Source: Mycolicibacterium bacteremicum
Lineage (GTDB): Bacteria; Actinomycetota; Actinomycetes; Mycobacteriales; Mycobacteriaceae
NCBI RefSeq assembly: GCF_002086115.1
Contig: NZ_MVHJ01000008.1
Location: forward strand, 1 to 64,000
DNA: 64,000 bases
Direction of reading: 5' to 3'
The first letter of the stretch is position 1, and each line of letters starts with the position of its first letter. Under the pieces are notes generated by a model. The model searched no databases. It saw only the letters and a list, made by a program, of their open reading frames with translations, and was not told the origin of the DNA. Of the stretch, positions 52,936 through 61,752 are shown in pieces. A program made the translations under genes and the position numbers.

Positions 52936-53400
52936 GTGACCACCCCCCACTCGCGCACGTCCACCGCACCCACCCGCACCCCGGTCCAGAAGGCGGCGCT
53001 GGCTGTCGGCGCCGTCTTCCTGCTGGTGGGCATCCTCGGATTCATCCCCGGCATCACGACGAACTACGACCAGCTGACGTTCGCCGGGCATCATTCCGAG
53101 GCCGCCCTGCTGGGCATCTTCAACGTGTCGGTGCTGCACAACCTGGTGCATCTGGCGTTCGGTGTGGCCGGCATCGCGTTGGCCCGGACATTCAACGCCG
53201 CGCGCGGGTACCTCATCGGCGGTGGCGCGATCTACCTGGTGCTGTTCCTGTACGGACTGGTGATCGACCACCACAGCGCGATGAACTTCGTTCCGGTCAA
53301 CGACGCCGACAACTGGCTGCACCTCGGGCTGGCACTCGGCATGCTGGGCCTCGGCGCCATCCTGGGCCGACGCAACGAGAACAGCCTCGGGCTGGTGTGA
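52936..53400 (+). CDS. DUF4383 four-helix membrane protein
   Basis: 154 residues, GTG start 11 bases after GAGGAA. Four membrane helices with the family features GILGFIPGIT, HNLVHLAFGVAGI and DNWLHLGLALGMLGLG. Unknown function; common in actinobacteria. Confidence 0.85.
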   Translation: MTTPHSRTSTAPTRTPVQKAALAVGAVFLLVGILGFIPGITTNYDQLTFAGHHSEAALLGIFNVSVLHNLVHLAFGVAGIALARTFNAARGYLIGGGAIYLVLFLYGLVIDHHSAMNFVPVNDADNWLHLGLALGMLGLGAILGRRNENSLGLV

Positions 53401-53415
53401 CCTGTTCAAACTCTG

Positions 53416-53488
53416 TGGAGCTAAGGGGAATCGAACCCCTGACCTTCTCGATGCGAACGAGACGCGCTACCAACTGCGCTATAGCCCC
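53416..53488 (-). tRNA. tRNA-Ala (anticodon CGC)
   Basis: 73 bases. The acceptor stem pairs GGGGCTA with TAGCTCC, with the G3-U70 wobble that marks alanine; the anticodon stem TCTCG/CGAGA holds loop TTCGCAT with anticodon CGC. Discriminator A. The CCA is not encoded. Confidence 0.95.
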
Positions 53489-53539
53489 TTGACCGGATAG
53501 GAGGCTACCAGGAACACCCGCGGCAGCCGAAACCGGTGG

Positions 53540-54589
53540 CTATTGTCCGGCCGCGCGGGGCAGGTCGTAGTGCCGGGAGAAGGACGTGTACTCGAGGTGT
53601 TCGAAGATCGGGTCCTCGTCGTCGATGTCGAGCACGGCGGCACCGGGCCGGCGCAGCCGCGACGGCACGACGTCGAAATCGCCGTCCTCGGTGTTCTCCA
53701 CGCCCAGCCGGGACCGCATCATCCGCTGTGCGCGTCGACGGCGCAGCTGCTCCTCGATGCGCGTCTGACGGCGCAGGTAGGCCAGGTAGAGCACGGTGAC
53801 GGCACCGGTCAGCCCGGCCAGCCACCACAGCGTCGGCGCGACCACGAGCGCCAGCACGACCGCGAGCAGCAGCGTCACCGACATGCCGAGCAGCATCCGC
53901 TTGCGGAACGTGTACTTGCGGGCGCTGACGGCCTGCGCGGTCTTGGACTCGTAGCGGTTGCGGCGGGCGGCGGCCATCGACTCGGCCAGCGCAGGCTCAT
54001 CGTCGTCGACCAGACCGTCCTCGGCCTCCAGCCCGGAGGTGTCCTCGACGTACTCGTAGTCGTCGTCGCGCAGGTCGTCGGCTGCGGCGGCCGGCTCGGC
54101 AACCTCATCCTCGGCCACCGTCGCGGGCGCCGGCTCGGGTGCTGCCTCGTCGGCGCCGAAATCCAGTGTCAGCTCGTCGGTCTCGGGCTCATCGGCGGTG
54201 TCGGCGCGCAGCGAGCCGACCGGCAACGCGCCGGAGTCCTCATCGACGACGTCGACGTCCAGGTACGGCGACTCGGCGGGCTCCTCGGTGGCGGCGGCCA
54301 GCACGACGGCCCGCTTGCGCGCCTTGGGCTCATCGTCGAGCTCGGCCTCCAGGTCGGCGTCGAACTCGTCGGCGGCCGCCGGCTTCCAGTCCGGATCGCT
54401 GACGTGACCGGCGCTGGCCCGAGGGCGGCGCAGTCGCGCATTGCGGCCCGAATTGAGCACCCGGGTCGCCAATGCGACATCGCTTGTGCGCCGGACGTTG
54501 TCGCGCTTGCTCACCAACATCGGCACCAGCACGAAAAGCCAGAGAACGACGAGCGAGATCCACAGTAGAGATTGGGGGATGCTTGGCAT
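53540..54589 (-). CDS. glpR: GlpR, membrane receptor for the gephyrin-like divisome protein Glp
   Basis: 349 residues, ATG after AAAGGAG. An N-terminal helix (about 7-26), a long acidic cytoplasmic region (about 60-205, rich in Asp/Glu), and two helices near 228-270, ending in a basic then acidic tail. Neighbours rimJ and glp/moeA match M. tuberculosis Rv0994-Rv0996 and the C. glutamicum glp-glpR pair, in which GlpR anchors Glp and FtsZ. Assignment rests on context and layout. Confidence 0.75.
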   Translation of the reverse strand: MPSIPQSLLWISLVVLWLFVLVPMLVSKRDNVRRTSDVALATRVLNSGRNARLRRPRASAGHVSDPDWKPAAADEFDADLEAELDDEPKARKRAVVLAAATEEPAESPYLDVDVVDEDSGALPVGSLRADTADEPETDELTLDFGADEAAPEPAPATVAEDEVAEPAAAADDLRDDDYEYVEDTSGLEAEDGLVDDDEPALAESMAAARRNRYESKTAQAVSARKYTFRKRMLLGMSVTLLLAVVLALVVAPTLWWLAGLTGAVTVLYLAYLRRQTRIEEQLRRRRAQRMMRSRLGVENTEDGDFDVVPSRLRRPGAAVLDIDDEDPIFEHLEYTSFSRHYDLPRAAGQ

Positions 54590-54657
54590 GATGCCTGCTC
54601 CTTTCCCCTTCAGGCTAGGTCCGTGACCTGCGCATCCATCTGCGGCGCGCCGAGGTC

Positions 54658-54675
54658 AATTACACACCTGTAATT
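54658..54675. repeat. AATTAC-N6-GTAATT dyad upstream of glpR
   Basis: Perfect inverted repeat in an AT-rich 208-base gap; with GTCAC-N4-GTAAC at 54706-54719, a possible MtrA-like direct repeat. No -10 box was settled. Nothing else is seen in the gap. Confidence 0.4.
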
Positions 54676-54797
54676 CTCTGGATACAAGCACCATCAGCCA
54701 CATAAGTCACACGAGTAACAATTGGTATCGCTGGATCACGCAATTTCGGGGTATTTGCCCCCGCGCGAACCCCGGGTACGCGAGTTTCGCCGAAATG

Positions 54798-55451
54798 TCA
54801 GGCCCAGTTGGCCCGGCCGGCCCGCACCAGCATCGACGCGACCGACCCGTCGACCTCCTCGATGGTGATACCCACCAGCAGATGGTCGCGCCACGCGCCG
54901 TCGACGTCGAGGTAGCGCTTGAGCAGGCCCTCCTCCCGGAACCCGGCCTTGGCGAGCACCGCCCGGCTGGCCACGTTCTCCGGCCGCACGGTGGCCTCCA
55001 CCCGGTGCAGCATCACCGGGCCGAACGCATGGTCCAGCCCGAGCGCCAGAGCGGCGGTGGCCACCCCGGCGCCGTTGAACTGCTTGGTCACCCAATAGCC
55101 GATCCACGCCGAGCGCAGCGCGCCGTGCGTGACGTTGCCGATGGTGAGCTGGCCGGCGAACTGCCCGTCCAACTCGATGACGAACGGCAGCATCCGACCG
55201 CGGCGTGCCTCCCCGCGCAGACCCGAGCACACCGCGGGCCACGACGAAAGAGCATGCCGCGCTTCCCAACTCACCTCCGAGCTGGGTTCCCACGGCTCCA
55301 GGTGGGCGCGCTCGGCGAGCCGCAGCCTGCTCCACTGGGCGCCGTCGCGCAGCCGCACCGGGCGCAGCGTCACCACCCCGGCCGGCACGCGGAGCGGCCC
55401 CACCGGGACCGGCCAGCCCGGGTGTGCGGGACTGGTACGCCAGCGGTTCAC
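54798..55451 (-). CDS. rimJ: GNAT acetyltransferase, RimJ-like
   Basis: 217 residues from a GTG at 55451. Acetyl-CoA site in WIGYWVTKQFNGAGVATAAL. Resembles RimJ/RimL protein N-acetyltransferases and M. tuberculosis Rv0995. Follows glp by 13 bases on the same strand. Confidence 0.87.
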   Translation of the reverse strand: MNRWRTSPAHPGWPVPVGPLRVPAGVVTLRPVRLRDGAQWSRLRLAERAHLEPWEPSSEVSWEARHALSSWPAVCSGLRGEARRGRMLPFVIELDGQFAGQLTIGNVTHGALRSAWIGYWVTKQFNGAGVATAALALGLDHAFGPVMLHRVEATVRPENVASRAVLAKAGFREEGLLKRYLDVDGAWRDHLLVGITIEEVDGSVASMLVRAGRANWA

Positions 55452-55464
55452 GCGCCCACGGCCG

Positions 55465-56718
55465 TCAGCCGCGTTGCGCCAGGAAGGCGACGTCGACGAC
55501 CTCGCCGGTACGAACCTGCTCGGCCTCACTGGGCACGATCACCAGACAGTTCGCCTCGGCGAGCGTGGCGAGCAGATGCGAGGACGCGCCCGGCGCGCCG
55601 CCGAGTGCCTGCACCAGATACTCCCCGGTGTCCTGGTCGCGCATCAGCTGGCCGCGCAGATACCCCTTGCGACCGGCGACCGAGGTGATCGGCGCCAGCG
55701 TGCGGGCCTGGATGACGCGGCGCAGCGGCTGGCGCTTGCCCAGCGACATCCGGATCAACGGACGCACCATCACCTCGAAGACCACCAGCGCACTCACCGG
55801 GTTGGCGGGCAGCAGGAACACCGGCACACCGTCGCGACCGAGCTGCCCGAAGCCCTGCACCGACCCCGGGTGCATGGCGATGCGGGCGACCTCCATCTCG
55901 CCGAGTTCGGCGAGCACGGCCCGCACCGATTCGGCCGCCGCTCCCCCGACCGCACCCGCGATGACGACCACCTCGGATCGACTGATCTGGCCCTCGACCA
56001 CCTCACGCAACGCGGCGGGATCGGTGTCGACGATCCCGACCCGGTTGACCTCGGCCCCGGCATCGCGACCGGCCGCGGCCAGCGCGTAGGAGTTCACGTC
56101 GTAGACCTGGCCGTTGCCGGGCGTGCGCGACACGTCGACCAGTTCACCGCCGACCGAGAGGACCGACATCCGCGGCCGGGGGTGCACCATGACCTTGTCG
56201 CGTCCGACCGCGGCCAGCAGACCGACCTGCGCGGCGCCGATGATCGTCCCGGCGCGCACCGCGACATCGCCGGGTTGCACGTCATCGCCGGTGCGCCGGA
56301 CGTAGGCCCCGGACCGGACCCCGCGCAGCACGCGCACCCGGGACTGGCCACCGTCGGTCCAGCGCAGGGGCAGCACCGCATCGGCCAGGGTGGGCATCGG
56401 CGCGCCGGTCTGCACCCGGGCGGCCTGGCGCGGCTGCAGCCTGCTCGGGGTGCGCGCGCCGGCCTCGATCTCGCCGACCACCGGCAGGCTGACCTCCCGG
56501 TTCAGCCCGTCATCATCGGTGCCACCGACCGACAGCACATCGACGCTGCGGACGGCGTATCCGTCGATCGCGGCCTGATCGAACCCGGGCAGCGGCCGTT
56601 CGGTGACGACCTCCTCCGCACACATCAGACCCTGGGATTCGGCGATCGCCACGCGCACCGGCCGCGGAGCCACCGCAGCGGCCGCTACTCGAGCCTGCTG
56701 CTCCTCAACCGAACGCAC
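55465..56718 (-). CDS. glp: Gephyrin-like MoeA paralogue (Glp)
   Basis: 417 residues with MoeA domains. Substrate-site motifs are altered: GGELV stands where GDEL is usual, and AGAVGGAAAESV replaces GGVSxGxxD so the metal-binding Asp is missing. In C. glutamicum this MoeA paralogue (Glp) works in cell division with GlpR. Molybdotransferase activity is doubtful. Annotated moeA1 in M. tuberculosis. Confidence 0.85.
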   Translation of the reverse strand: MRSVEEQQARVAAAAVAPRPVRVAIAESQGLMCAEEVVTERPLPGFDQAAIDGYAVRSVDVLSVGGTDDDGLNREVSLPVVGEIEAGARTPSRLQPRQAARVQTGAPMPTLADAVLPLRWTDGGQSRVRVLRGVRSGAYVRRTGDDVQPGDVAVRAGTIIGAAQVGLLAAVGRDKVMVHPRPRMSVLSVGGELVDVSRTPGNGQVYDVNSYALAAAGRDAGAEVNRVGIVDTDPAALREVVEGQISRSEVVVIAGAVGGAAAESVRAVLAELGEMEVARIAMHPGSVQGFGQLGRDGVPVFLLPANPVSALVVFEVMVRPLIRMSLGKRQPLRRVIQARTLAPITSVAGRKGYLRGQLMRDQDTGEYLVQALGGAPGASSHLLATLAEANCLVIVPSEAEQVRTGEVVDVAFLAQRG

Positions 56719-56757
56719 TGCATGCCTTTCTCCGCTTCGAAGACCCGCCGTGCGTCG

Positions 56758-57669
56758 TCAGTTCCCGGCCAGGCCCAATCGCTCGACCAACCAGCGCCGG
56801 AGTTCCGGTCCGTAGTCGTCGCGCTCTAGCGCAAAGTCAACCGCAGCCTTGAGGTAGCCGCCGGGATTTCCCAAGTCGTGTCGGGAGCCGCGGTGCACCA
56901 CGACGTGGACCGGATGGCCCTCCTCGATCAGCAGCGCGATGGCATCGGTGAGCTGGATCTCGCCGCCGACGCCCCGGTCGACGCGGCGCAGGGCGTCGAA
57001 GATCGCCCGGTCCAGCACGTAGCGCCCGGCCGCGGCGTAGGGCGAGGGCGCATCCTCGGCCTTGGGCTTCTCGACCATGCCGTTGACCTTGAGCACATTG
57101 GGGTTGGCCGCGTCGGGCACGACCTCGACATCGAAGACGCCATAGGCGCTGATCTCGTCGCCGGGCACCTCGATGGCACACAGCACCGAACCGCCACGCT
57201 TGGCGCGGACCTTGCTCATCGTCTCCAGCACGCCGGTCGGCAGCACCAGGTCATCGGGCAGCAGCACGGCGATGGCGTCCTCGTCGGGCGCCAGCTTCTC
57301 CTCGACGCAACCGACCGCATGGCCCAGGCCCAGTGGCTCGGCCTGCACCACCGACTCGACCTTGATCAACGCCGGCGCGCGACGCACCTTCTCCAACATC
57401 ACGTGCTTGCCGCGGGCCTCCAGCGTGCCCTCCAGGATGAGGTCCTCGACGAAGTGCGCGACGACGCCGTCCTTGCCCTCGGAGGTGATGATGATCAGCC
57501 GCTCGCCCCCGGCCTCGGCCGCCTCGGCGGCCACCAGCTCGATGCCGGGGGTGTCCACCACCGGCAGCAGTTCCTTGGGGACCGTCTTGGTCGCCGGGAG
57601 AAAACGGGTCCCCAGACCGGCCGCGGGAACGACTGCCGTCCGCGGAATCGGTACCTGTGCCTGTGTCAT
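56758..57669 (-). CDS. galU: UTP-glucose-1-phosphate uridylyltransferase
   Basis: 303 residues, leaderless ATG seven bases after TACTGT (57677-57682, minus). GLGTRFLPATKTVPKELLPV and VEKPKAEDAPS sites. Makes UDP-glucose for trehalose, glycogen, and via UDP-galactose the arabinogalactan. Confidence 0.96.
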   Translation of the reverse strand: MTQAQVPIPRTAVVPAAGLGTRFLPATKTVPKELLPVVDTPGIELVAAEAAEAGGERLIIITSEGKDGVVAHFVEDLILEGTLEARGKHVMLEKVRRAPALIKVESVVQAEPLGLGHAVGCVEEKLAPDEDAIAVLLPDDLVLPTGVLETMSKVRAKRGGSVLCAIEVPGDEISAYGVFDVEVVPDAANPNVLKVNGMVEKPKAEDAPSPYAAAGRYVLDRAIFDALRRVDRGVGGEIQLTDAIALLIEEGHPVHVVVHRGSRHDLGNPGGYLKAAVDFALERDDYGPELRRWLVERLGLAGN

Positions 57670-57710
57670 CGTTGACACAGTAATGCCCGTTGGAGGTTCA
57701 GGCGAAGGGT

Positions 57711-58313
57711 GTGGGCGCAAACGTGGCAACTCTGCCGAAACCGGCACTGCGATCGAAGATCCTCGCGGCTCGCCGGGCCCTCGCCGACCGTGACCGCGAG
57801 CGCGAAACGCGGTCGCTGCAAACGCAAATAACCGAACTTACCGCCGGCGCGGACACCGTGGTCGCCTACATCCCGGTGGGGTCCGAACCCGGTGCGGGCA
57901 GCGCGGGGGTACCCCTGTTGGACAACCTCACCGGCGTGCGGATCCTGCTGCCGATCGCGCGCACCGGCCGGCCCATGCAGTGGGCGCCGTACCGGCCCGG
58001 CGAATTGGTGTCCGCACCGTTCGGGTTGCGCGAACCAGCGCGGCCGTGGCTGCCACCGGAGGCCATCGCCGAGGCACACATCCTGCTGGTGCCCGCGCTC
58101 GCCGTGGCCCGGGACGGCACCCGACTGGGGCGCGGTGCGGGTTTCTACGACCGCGCGCTGGGGCTGGCGGACCCGGCCGCCCGGCGGATCGCGGTGGTGC
58201 GCGACGACGAACTGCTCGACGCGCTACCCGTCGAACCCCACGACGTGCCGATGACGCACGCGCTCACCCCCGGCCTCGGCCTGGTGCCCGTCGGGGGCGC
58301 GGGCCGGGAATGA
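57711..58313 (+). CDS. 5-formyltetrahydrofolate cyclo-ligase
   Basis: 200 residues from the GTG at 57711 (57723 is possible). RGAGFYDRAL motif and the substrate region ILLPIARTGR. Salvages 5-formyl-THF to methenyl-THF with ATP. Diverges from galU. Confidence 0.9.
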   Translation: MGANVATLPKPALRSKILAARRALADRDRERETRSLQTQITELTAGADTVVAYIPVGSEPGAGSAGVPLLDNLTGVRILLPIARTGRPMQWAPYRPGELVSAPFGLREPARPWLPPEAIAEAHILLVPALAVARDGTRLGRGAGFYDRALGLADPAARRIAVVRDDELLDALPVEPHDVPMTHALTPGLGLVPVGGAGRE

Positions 58314-58385
58314 CCGGGGCCACATAGCGGTTCTGGCACTTGAGCCGGTAGAGTGCCAATTAGTTTGACTGTCTCGGAGGGTGTC

Positions 58386-58733
58386 GTGCCTACCTATTCC
58401 TATGCGTGTACCGAGTGTGACAATCGGTTCGACGTGGTCCAGGCGTTCAGTGACGATTCGCTGACGGCCTGCCCCAAGTGCAACGGACGGCTACGCAAGT
58501 TGTTCGGCAAGGTCGGCGTCGTCTTCAAGGGCAGCGGGTTCTACCGCACCGACAGCCGCGATTCGTCGTCGTCGAGCAGCAGCTCCAAGAGCAGTGACAG
58601 CTCCTCGTCGACCTCGTCGACATCGTCGTCGAGCTCCTCGGACTCCGGATCGTCGTCGAGCTCGAGCACGTCCTCGACGTCGTCCTCGTCCTCCTCGTCT
58701 CCCAGCTCCACGCCGGCCGCCGCGTCCAGCTGA
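58386..58733 (+). CDS. FmdB-family zinc-ribbon protein with poly-Ser tail
   Basis: 115 residues from a GTG after CGGAGGG. CxxC pairs in CTECDNRF and CPKCNGRL form a zinc ribbon (FmdB/regulatory CxxC type), the FKGSGFYRTD ending is conserved, and then about 50 residues are nearly all Ser with Thr/Asp spacers. The tail is coded by mixed TCG/AGC/TCC codons. Confidence 0.93.
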   Translation: MPTYSYACTECDNRFDVVQAFSDDSLTACPKCNGRLRKLFGKVGVVFKGSGFYRTDSRDSSSSSSSSKSSDSSSSTSSTSSSSSSDSGSSSSSSTSSTSSSSSSSPSSTPAAASS

Positions 58734-58788
58734 TCGAAGTTATCCACAGGCGGTAGAAGTCCTGCTGCCGTCACGCCCCGCACCGGCC

Positions 58789-58794
58789 TAGCGT
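58789..58794 (+). promoter_or_regulatory. Leaderless -10 box of the SAF-domain gene
   Basis: TAGCGT, six bases before the ATG at 58801. Confidence 0.5.
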
Positions 58795-58800
58795 GGCCGG

Positions 58801-59439
58801 ATGGGGGAATCGCTGAATCCGAGTGCGCTGTCGCGGCTGCGCGCGGCGCTGCGTCCCGACTGGACACGGACGGTCGCCGCCCGCCGGGTCGCCGCCGGAC
58901 TTCTCGTGCTGCTCGCCGCCGTGGCCGCGCTACGGCCCGACCCGGCCGGTGAGCGCGCCGATGTGGTGGTTGCCGCGGGCGACCTGGTCCCCGGGATTCC
59001 CCTGACCGCGACCGACGTGATGCTGGAATCACGTTTGGCGACAACGATTCCCGAGGGCGCGCAGACCGAAGTAACGGAGGTGCTCGGCGCCCACCTGACC
59101 GCGCCCGCCCGCCGCGGGGAGGTGCTCACCGACGTCCGACTGCTCGGCAGCAGGCTGACCGAGGCCACCGCGGGACCGGACGCGCGCATCGTGCCCATCG
59201 CACTGGCCGATGAGGCGCTGGTCGAGCTGATCCGTCCCGGCGACGTCGTGGATGTGCTGGCCGTCGGTGACGCCGATGCCCGACCCGAGGTGATCGCCAC
59301 CCGGGCGGTGGTGGCCATGGTCTCCGCGGAACCGGGCGGGCCCGCCCAGCGGGTGGTGCTCGTCGTCCTGCCCCGGCCGGCGGCCAACGCGGTCGCCGGC
59401 GCCGCCCTCACCGGACAGATCACGGTCACATTTCACTGA
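58801..59439 (+). CDS. SAF-domain (CpaB-like) membrane protein
   Basis: 212 residues. N-terminal helix (about 28-44), then a SAF domain with AAGDLVPGIPLTATDV and a beta-rich C-terminal half IRPGDVVDVLAVGDADA. SAF domains occur in CpaB of Flp pili; no pilus genes are near. Leaderless. 75 bases before mscL. Confidence 0.85.
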   Translation: MGESLNPSALSRLRAALRPDWTRTVAARRVAAGLLVLLAAVAALRPDPAGERADVVVAAGDLVPGIPLTATDVMLESRLATTIPEGAQTEVTEVLGAHLTAPARRGEVLTDVRLLGSRLTEATAGPDARIVPIALADEALVELIRPGDVVDVLAVGDADARPEVIATRAVVAMVSAEPGGPAQRVVLVVLPRPAANAVAGAALTGQITVTFH

Positions 59440-59514
59440 GCCGCCGCCGGTCGGGTGCTCGGTTAGTGTTTTCGCTTACTGGCTGAACCGCACACTGCTG
59501 GAAGGGTCCCCGCA

Positions 59515-59937
59515 ATGCTCAAAGGTTTCAAAGAGTTCCTGCTCCGCGGCAACATCGTCGACCTGTCGGTCGCGGTGGTCATCGGCACCGCCTTCACGGC
59601 GCTGGTCACCAGCTTCACCGACAGCATCCTGCAACCGCTGATCGACCGCATCGGAGCGGGCGAGGGTTCAGATTACGGCATTTTGCGCATCCCCATCGGC
59701 GGTGAGCAGACCATCGATCTCAACGTGCTGTTGTCGGCGACCATCAACTTCGTCCTGGTGGCCGCCGTCATCTACTTCGTGATCGTGTTGCCGTTCAGCA
59801 AGTTCCGCAAGAAGGAAGAGGAGACGGTCGAGGCCGAGGTGGTGCTGCTGACCGAGATCCGCGATCTGCTGGCCCAGCGGCCGGGCCCGACGGCCGGGCA
59901 GCGCCTGGACCCCGACGTGCCGAACGCCACGACCTGA
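59515..59937 (+). CDS. mscL: Large-conductance mechanosensitive channel
   Basis: 140 residues: N-terminal amphipathic helix [27 protein letters not shown] in two parts, two membrane helices, and a C-terminal helix. Releases solutes on osmotic down-shock. Followed by a strong terminator. Confidence 0.96.
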   Translation: MLKGFKEFLLRGNIVDLSVAVVIGTAFTALVTSFTDSILQPLIDRIGAGEGSDYGILRIPIGGEQTIDLNVLLSATINFVLVAAVIYFVIVLPFSKFRKKEEETVEAEVVLLTEIRDLLAQRPGPTAGQRLDPDVPNATT

Positions 59938-59952
59938 GCGTCCAGAAACGCG

Positions 59953-59982
59953 AAACGCCCGGCTGATATCAGCCGGGCGTTT
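59953..59982. terminator. Perfect palindromic terminator between mscL and secreted protein 1
   Basis: A 15-base arm AAACGCCCGGCTGAT pairs perfectly with its inverse with no spare loop, with A and T runs flanking, so it suits both convergent genes. Confidence 0.85.
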
Positions 59983-60005
59983 TGCGTATGTCGGTCAGAT
60001 GATGA

Positions 60006-60359
60006 TCACCAGTCGCCGATCGGCGGGCTGAAGATGAACGCGCCGTTGGCGGCCAGGTTGAACGGTGCGGCCTTGGTGCCGGGCACCGCCTTGACCGTAT
60101 CCACGTGCACCCCCTCGCCCTGCGCGTGCACGATGCCGGCGTCGGCATTACGGGTGTCACCGAACCCGCGGGCCTCGCCGTAGTCGGCGACGCGCAGCGC
60201 GTCGTCGTCGATCAGGATGGCCTGCCGGCTGGTGACGTACGGCGAGGGAGCCGACTCCTGGACCTCGGCCCCGACGGTACCGGCTCCCAGCCCGGCGAGC
60301 ACCATCGCTCCCGCGAACGAACCGACACCGAGCACCGCGAGCTTCTTCGACGAGGCCAT
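60006..60359 (-). CDS. Small secreted protein 1 of the porin-locus family
   Basis: 117 residues, ATG at 60359. Signal peptide ends ...TVGA, releasing an 86-residue mature protein starting EVQESAPSPYV and ending PPIGDW. No Cys. Shares 78-82 of 86 mature residues with the copies at 60520 and 62507, including DYGEARGFGDTR and HAQGEGVHVDT. I do not recognise the family. It sits last in the porin 1 unit. Confidence 0.82.
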   Translation of the reverse strand: MASSKKLAVLGVGSFAGAMVLAGLGAGTVGAEVQESAPSPYVTSRQAILIDDDALRVADYGEARGFGDTRNADAGIVHAQGEGVHVDTVKAVPGTKAAPFNLAANGAFIFSPPIGDW

Positions 60360-60458
60360 GTCCACCACTTTCGACAGCTGTTTCCCAGAGTTAACATCTG
60401 GTACCCAAATAGTAGCGCGCGTAATACACCGAGGTTGCCGCTTGGGCGGCAACAGCAA

Positions 60459-60489
60459 AGCGCCCGGCCGGATGGTCCGGCCGGGCGCT
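60459..60489 (-). terminator. Terminator after secreted protein 2
   Basis: A 14-bp stem (60459-60472 with 60476-60489) around a 3-base loop, with a short T run next on the minus strand. Confidence 0.75.
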
Positions 60490-60519
60490 CGCTGTGTAAG
60501 TGGTGTCGCTACGCGGTTG

Positions 60520-60897
60520 TCACCAGTCGCCGATGGGCGGGCTGAAGACGAATGCGCCGTTGGCCTCCAGGTTGAACGGCGCCGCGGTGGTACCCGGCAC
60601 CGCCTTGACGGTGTCGACGTGCACCCCCTCACCTTGGGCGTGCACGATGCCGGCGTCGGCACTGCGGGTGTCACCGAAGCCCCGGGCCTCGCCGTAGTCG
60701 GCGACGCGCAGCGCGTTGTCGTCGACCAGCAGCGCCTGCCGGCTGGTGACATACGGCGCCGGTGCGGACTCCTGCACCTCGGCGCTGGCCGTCCCGGCGC
60801 TCAGACCCGCGAACGCGGCGCCCATGGCGGCGGCGCCGAGCGCAACGGCGGCCGGCTTCTTGACGTTCCGAAAGCGCCCGATCGTATGCGTGGCCAT
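60520..60897 (-). CDS. Small secreted protein 2 of the porin-locus family
   Basis: 125 residues, ATG at 60897 after GAGGAAAG. Signal peptide is longer and differs from the others; the 86-residue mature part is about 95% identical to copy 3. No Cys, ends PPIGDW. Between mspA copy 1 and copy 1 of this family. Confidence 0.83.
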   Translation of the reverse strand: MATHTIGRFRNVKKPAAVALGAAAMGAAFAGLSAGTASAEVQESAPAPYVTSRQALLVDDNALRVADYGEARGFGDTRSADAGIVHAQGEGVHVDTVKAVPGTTAAPFNLEANGAFVFSPPIGDW

Positions 60898-61031
60898 TCG
60901 GCTTTCCTCTCTGCTGTGCAAGTGTGTGGTTCGAGATGGGCCGGTGTGCGGCTCATGGGTTGAAGACCCAGTACGCCGACGATCCTTACATGTCGGCTCG
61001 TGGTCTGCAGTGCAACGTGGCTGCGAGACGA

Positions 61032-61071
61032 AACAGGCGACCCCCTGGTCATCTCCAAGAGGCCGCCTGTT
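61032..61071 (-). terminator. Possible hairpin after mspA copy 1
   Basis: AACAGGCG (61032-61039) pairs with CGCCTGTT (61064-61071), 24-base loop; followed by TTTC on the minus strand. Weaker than the other terminators. Confidence 0.45.
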
Positions 61072-61098
61072 CCACAGCCAGTTACTACAGGGCGAACG

Positions 61099-61752
61099 TC
61101 AGTTCATGTTCCAGGGCTCGCCGTAGGTGGTCACGCTGTCACCCTCGGCCGCGATCAGACGAGCGTAGGGACGCAGCAGCACACCACCGGCAGCACCGGT
61201 CACCGTGCCATGAGCATTCGACACCGCCACAGCACCCTCGGCACCGGCCACCTCAGCAGAGAAGGTCGCCACTTCCTGGATACCGGGGCCATTGCCCAGA
61301 TCGGCACTGATCGACGCACCCGGGAACAGCGGCGGGGTCACGATCGCCGGAATCACATCGAAGTCCAGGCCCGCGGGGCCGAGCGTGCCGTAGTCCTGAC
61401 CGTCGAACGCGATGTTCGGAGTGGTGTAGCTGAAGTTGATACCCACACCCAGCGACCACGGGAAACCAACCTGGTAACCCAGCTCCAACGTGCCCTCGAA
61501 GTCCTCGGCACCCGGGCCGGCCACGATGTACTTCGCCTTACCCGAGTGGAACCACTCACGGGTCAGCCGGTTGCGATCCAACGGGAACACACCATTGAGG
61601 AACGTGTCCCACTGCTGAATGGTCAGCGTCCGGTCCTTGCCATCCACGAGGCTGAGCTCGTTGTCCAGACCTGCGTTCGAGGTGCCCGTGCTCACGAACA
61701 TCGCCGCGATAGCCGCGATCATCGCGAGAAACACCCGACTGAATGCCTTCAT
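61099..61752 (-). CDS. mspA: MspA-family outer-membrane porin, copy 1
   Basis: 217 residues: 27-residue signal peptide ending TSNA, then a 190-residue mature chain. GLDNELSLVDGKDRTLTIQQW start, LELGYQVGFPWSLGVGINFSYTTPNI, SISADLGNGPGIQE and the EPWNMN end all match MspA. Mature Asp90 and Asp93 are kept; Asp91 of MspA is Gly, and the loop is six residues longer. Identical to copy 2 except for three residues. Forms octameric pores for hydrophilic solutes. Confidence 0.97.
   Translation of the reverse strand: MKAFSRVFLAMIAAIAAMFVSTGTSNAGLDNELSLVDGKDRTLTIQQWDTFLNGVFPLDRNRLTREWFHSGKAKYIVAGPGAEDFEGTLELGYQVGFPWSLGVGINFSYTTPNIAFDGQDYGTLGPAGLDFDVIPAIVTPPLFPGASISADLGNGPGIQEVATFSAEVAGAEGAVAVSNAHGTVTGAAGGVLLRPYARLIAAEGDSVTTYGEPWNMN

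Noticed and set aside
58541-59044. Acidic minus-strand frame opposite the FmdB Ser tail
   Set aside because: The Asp/Glu runs are just the complement of Ser codons.
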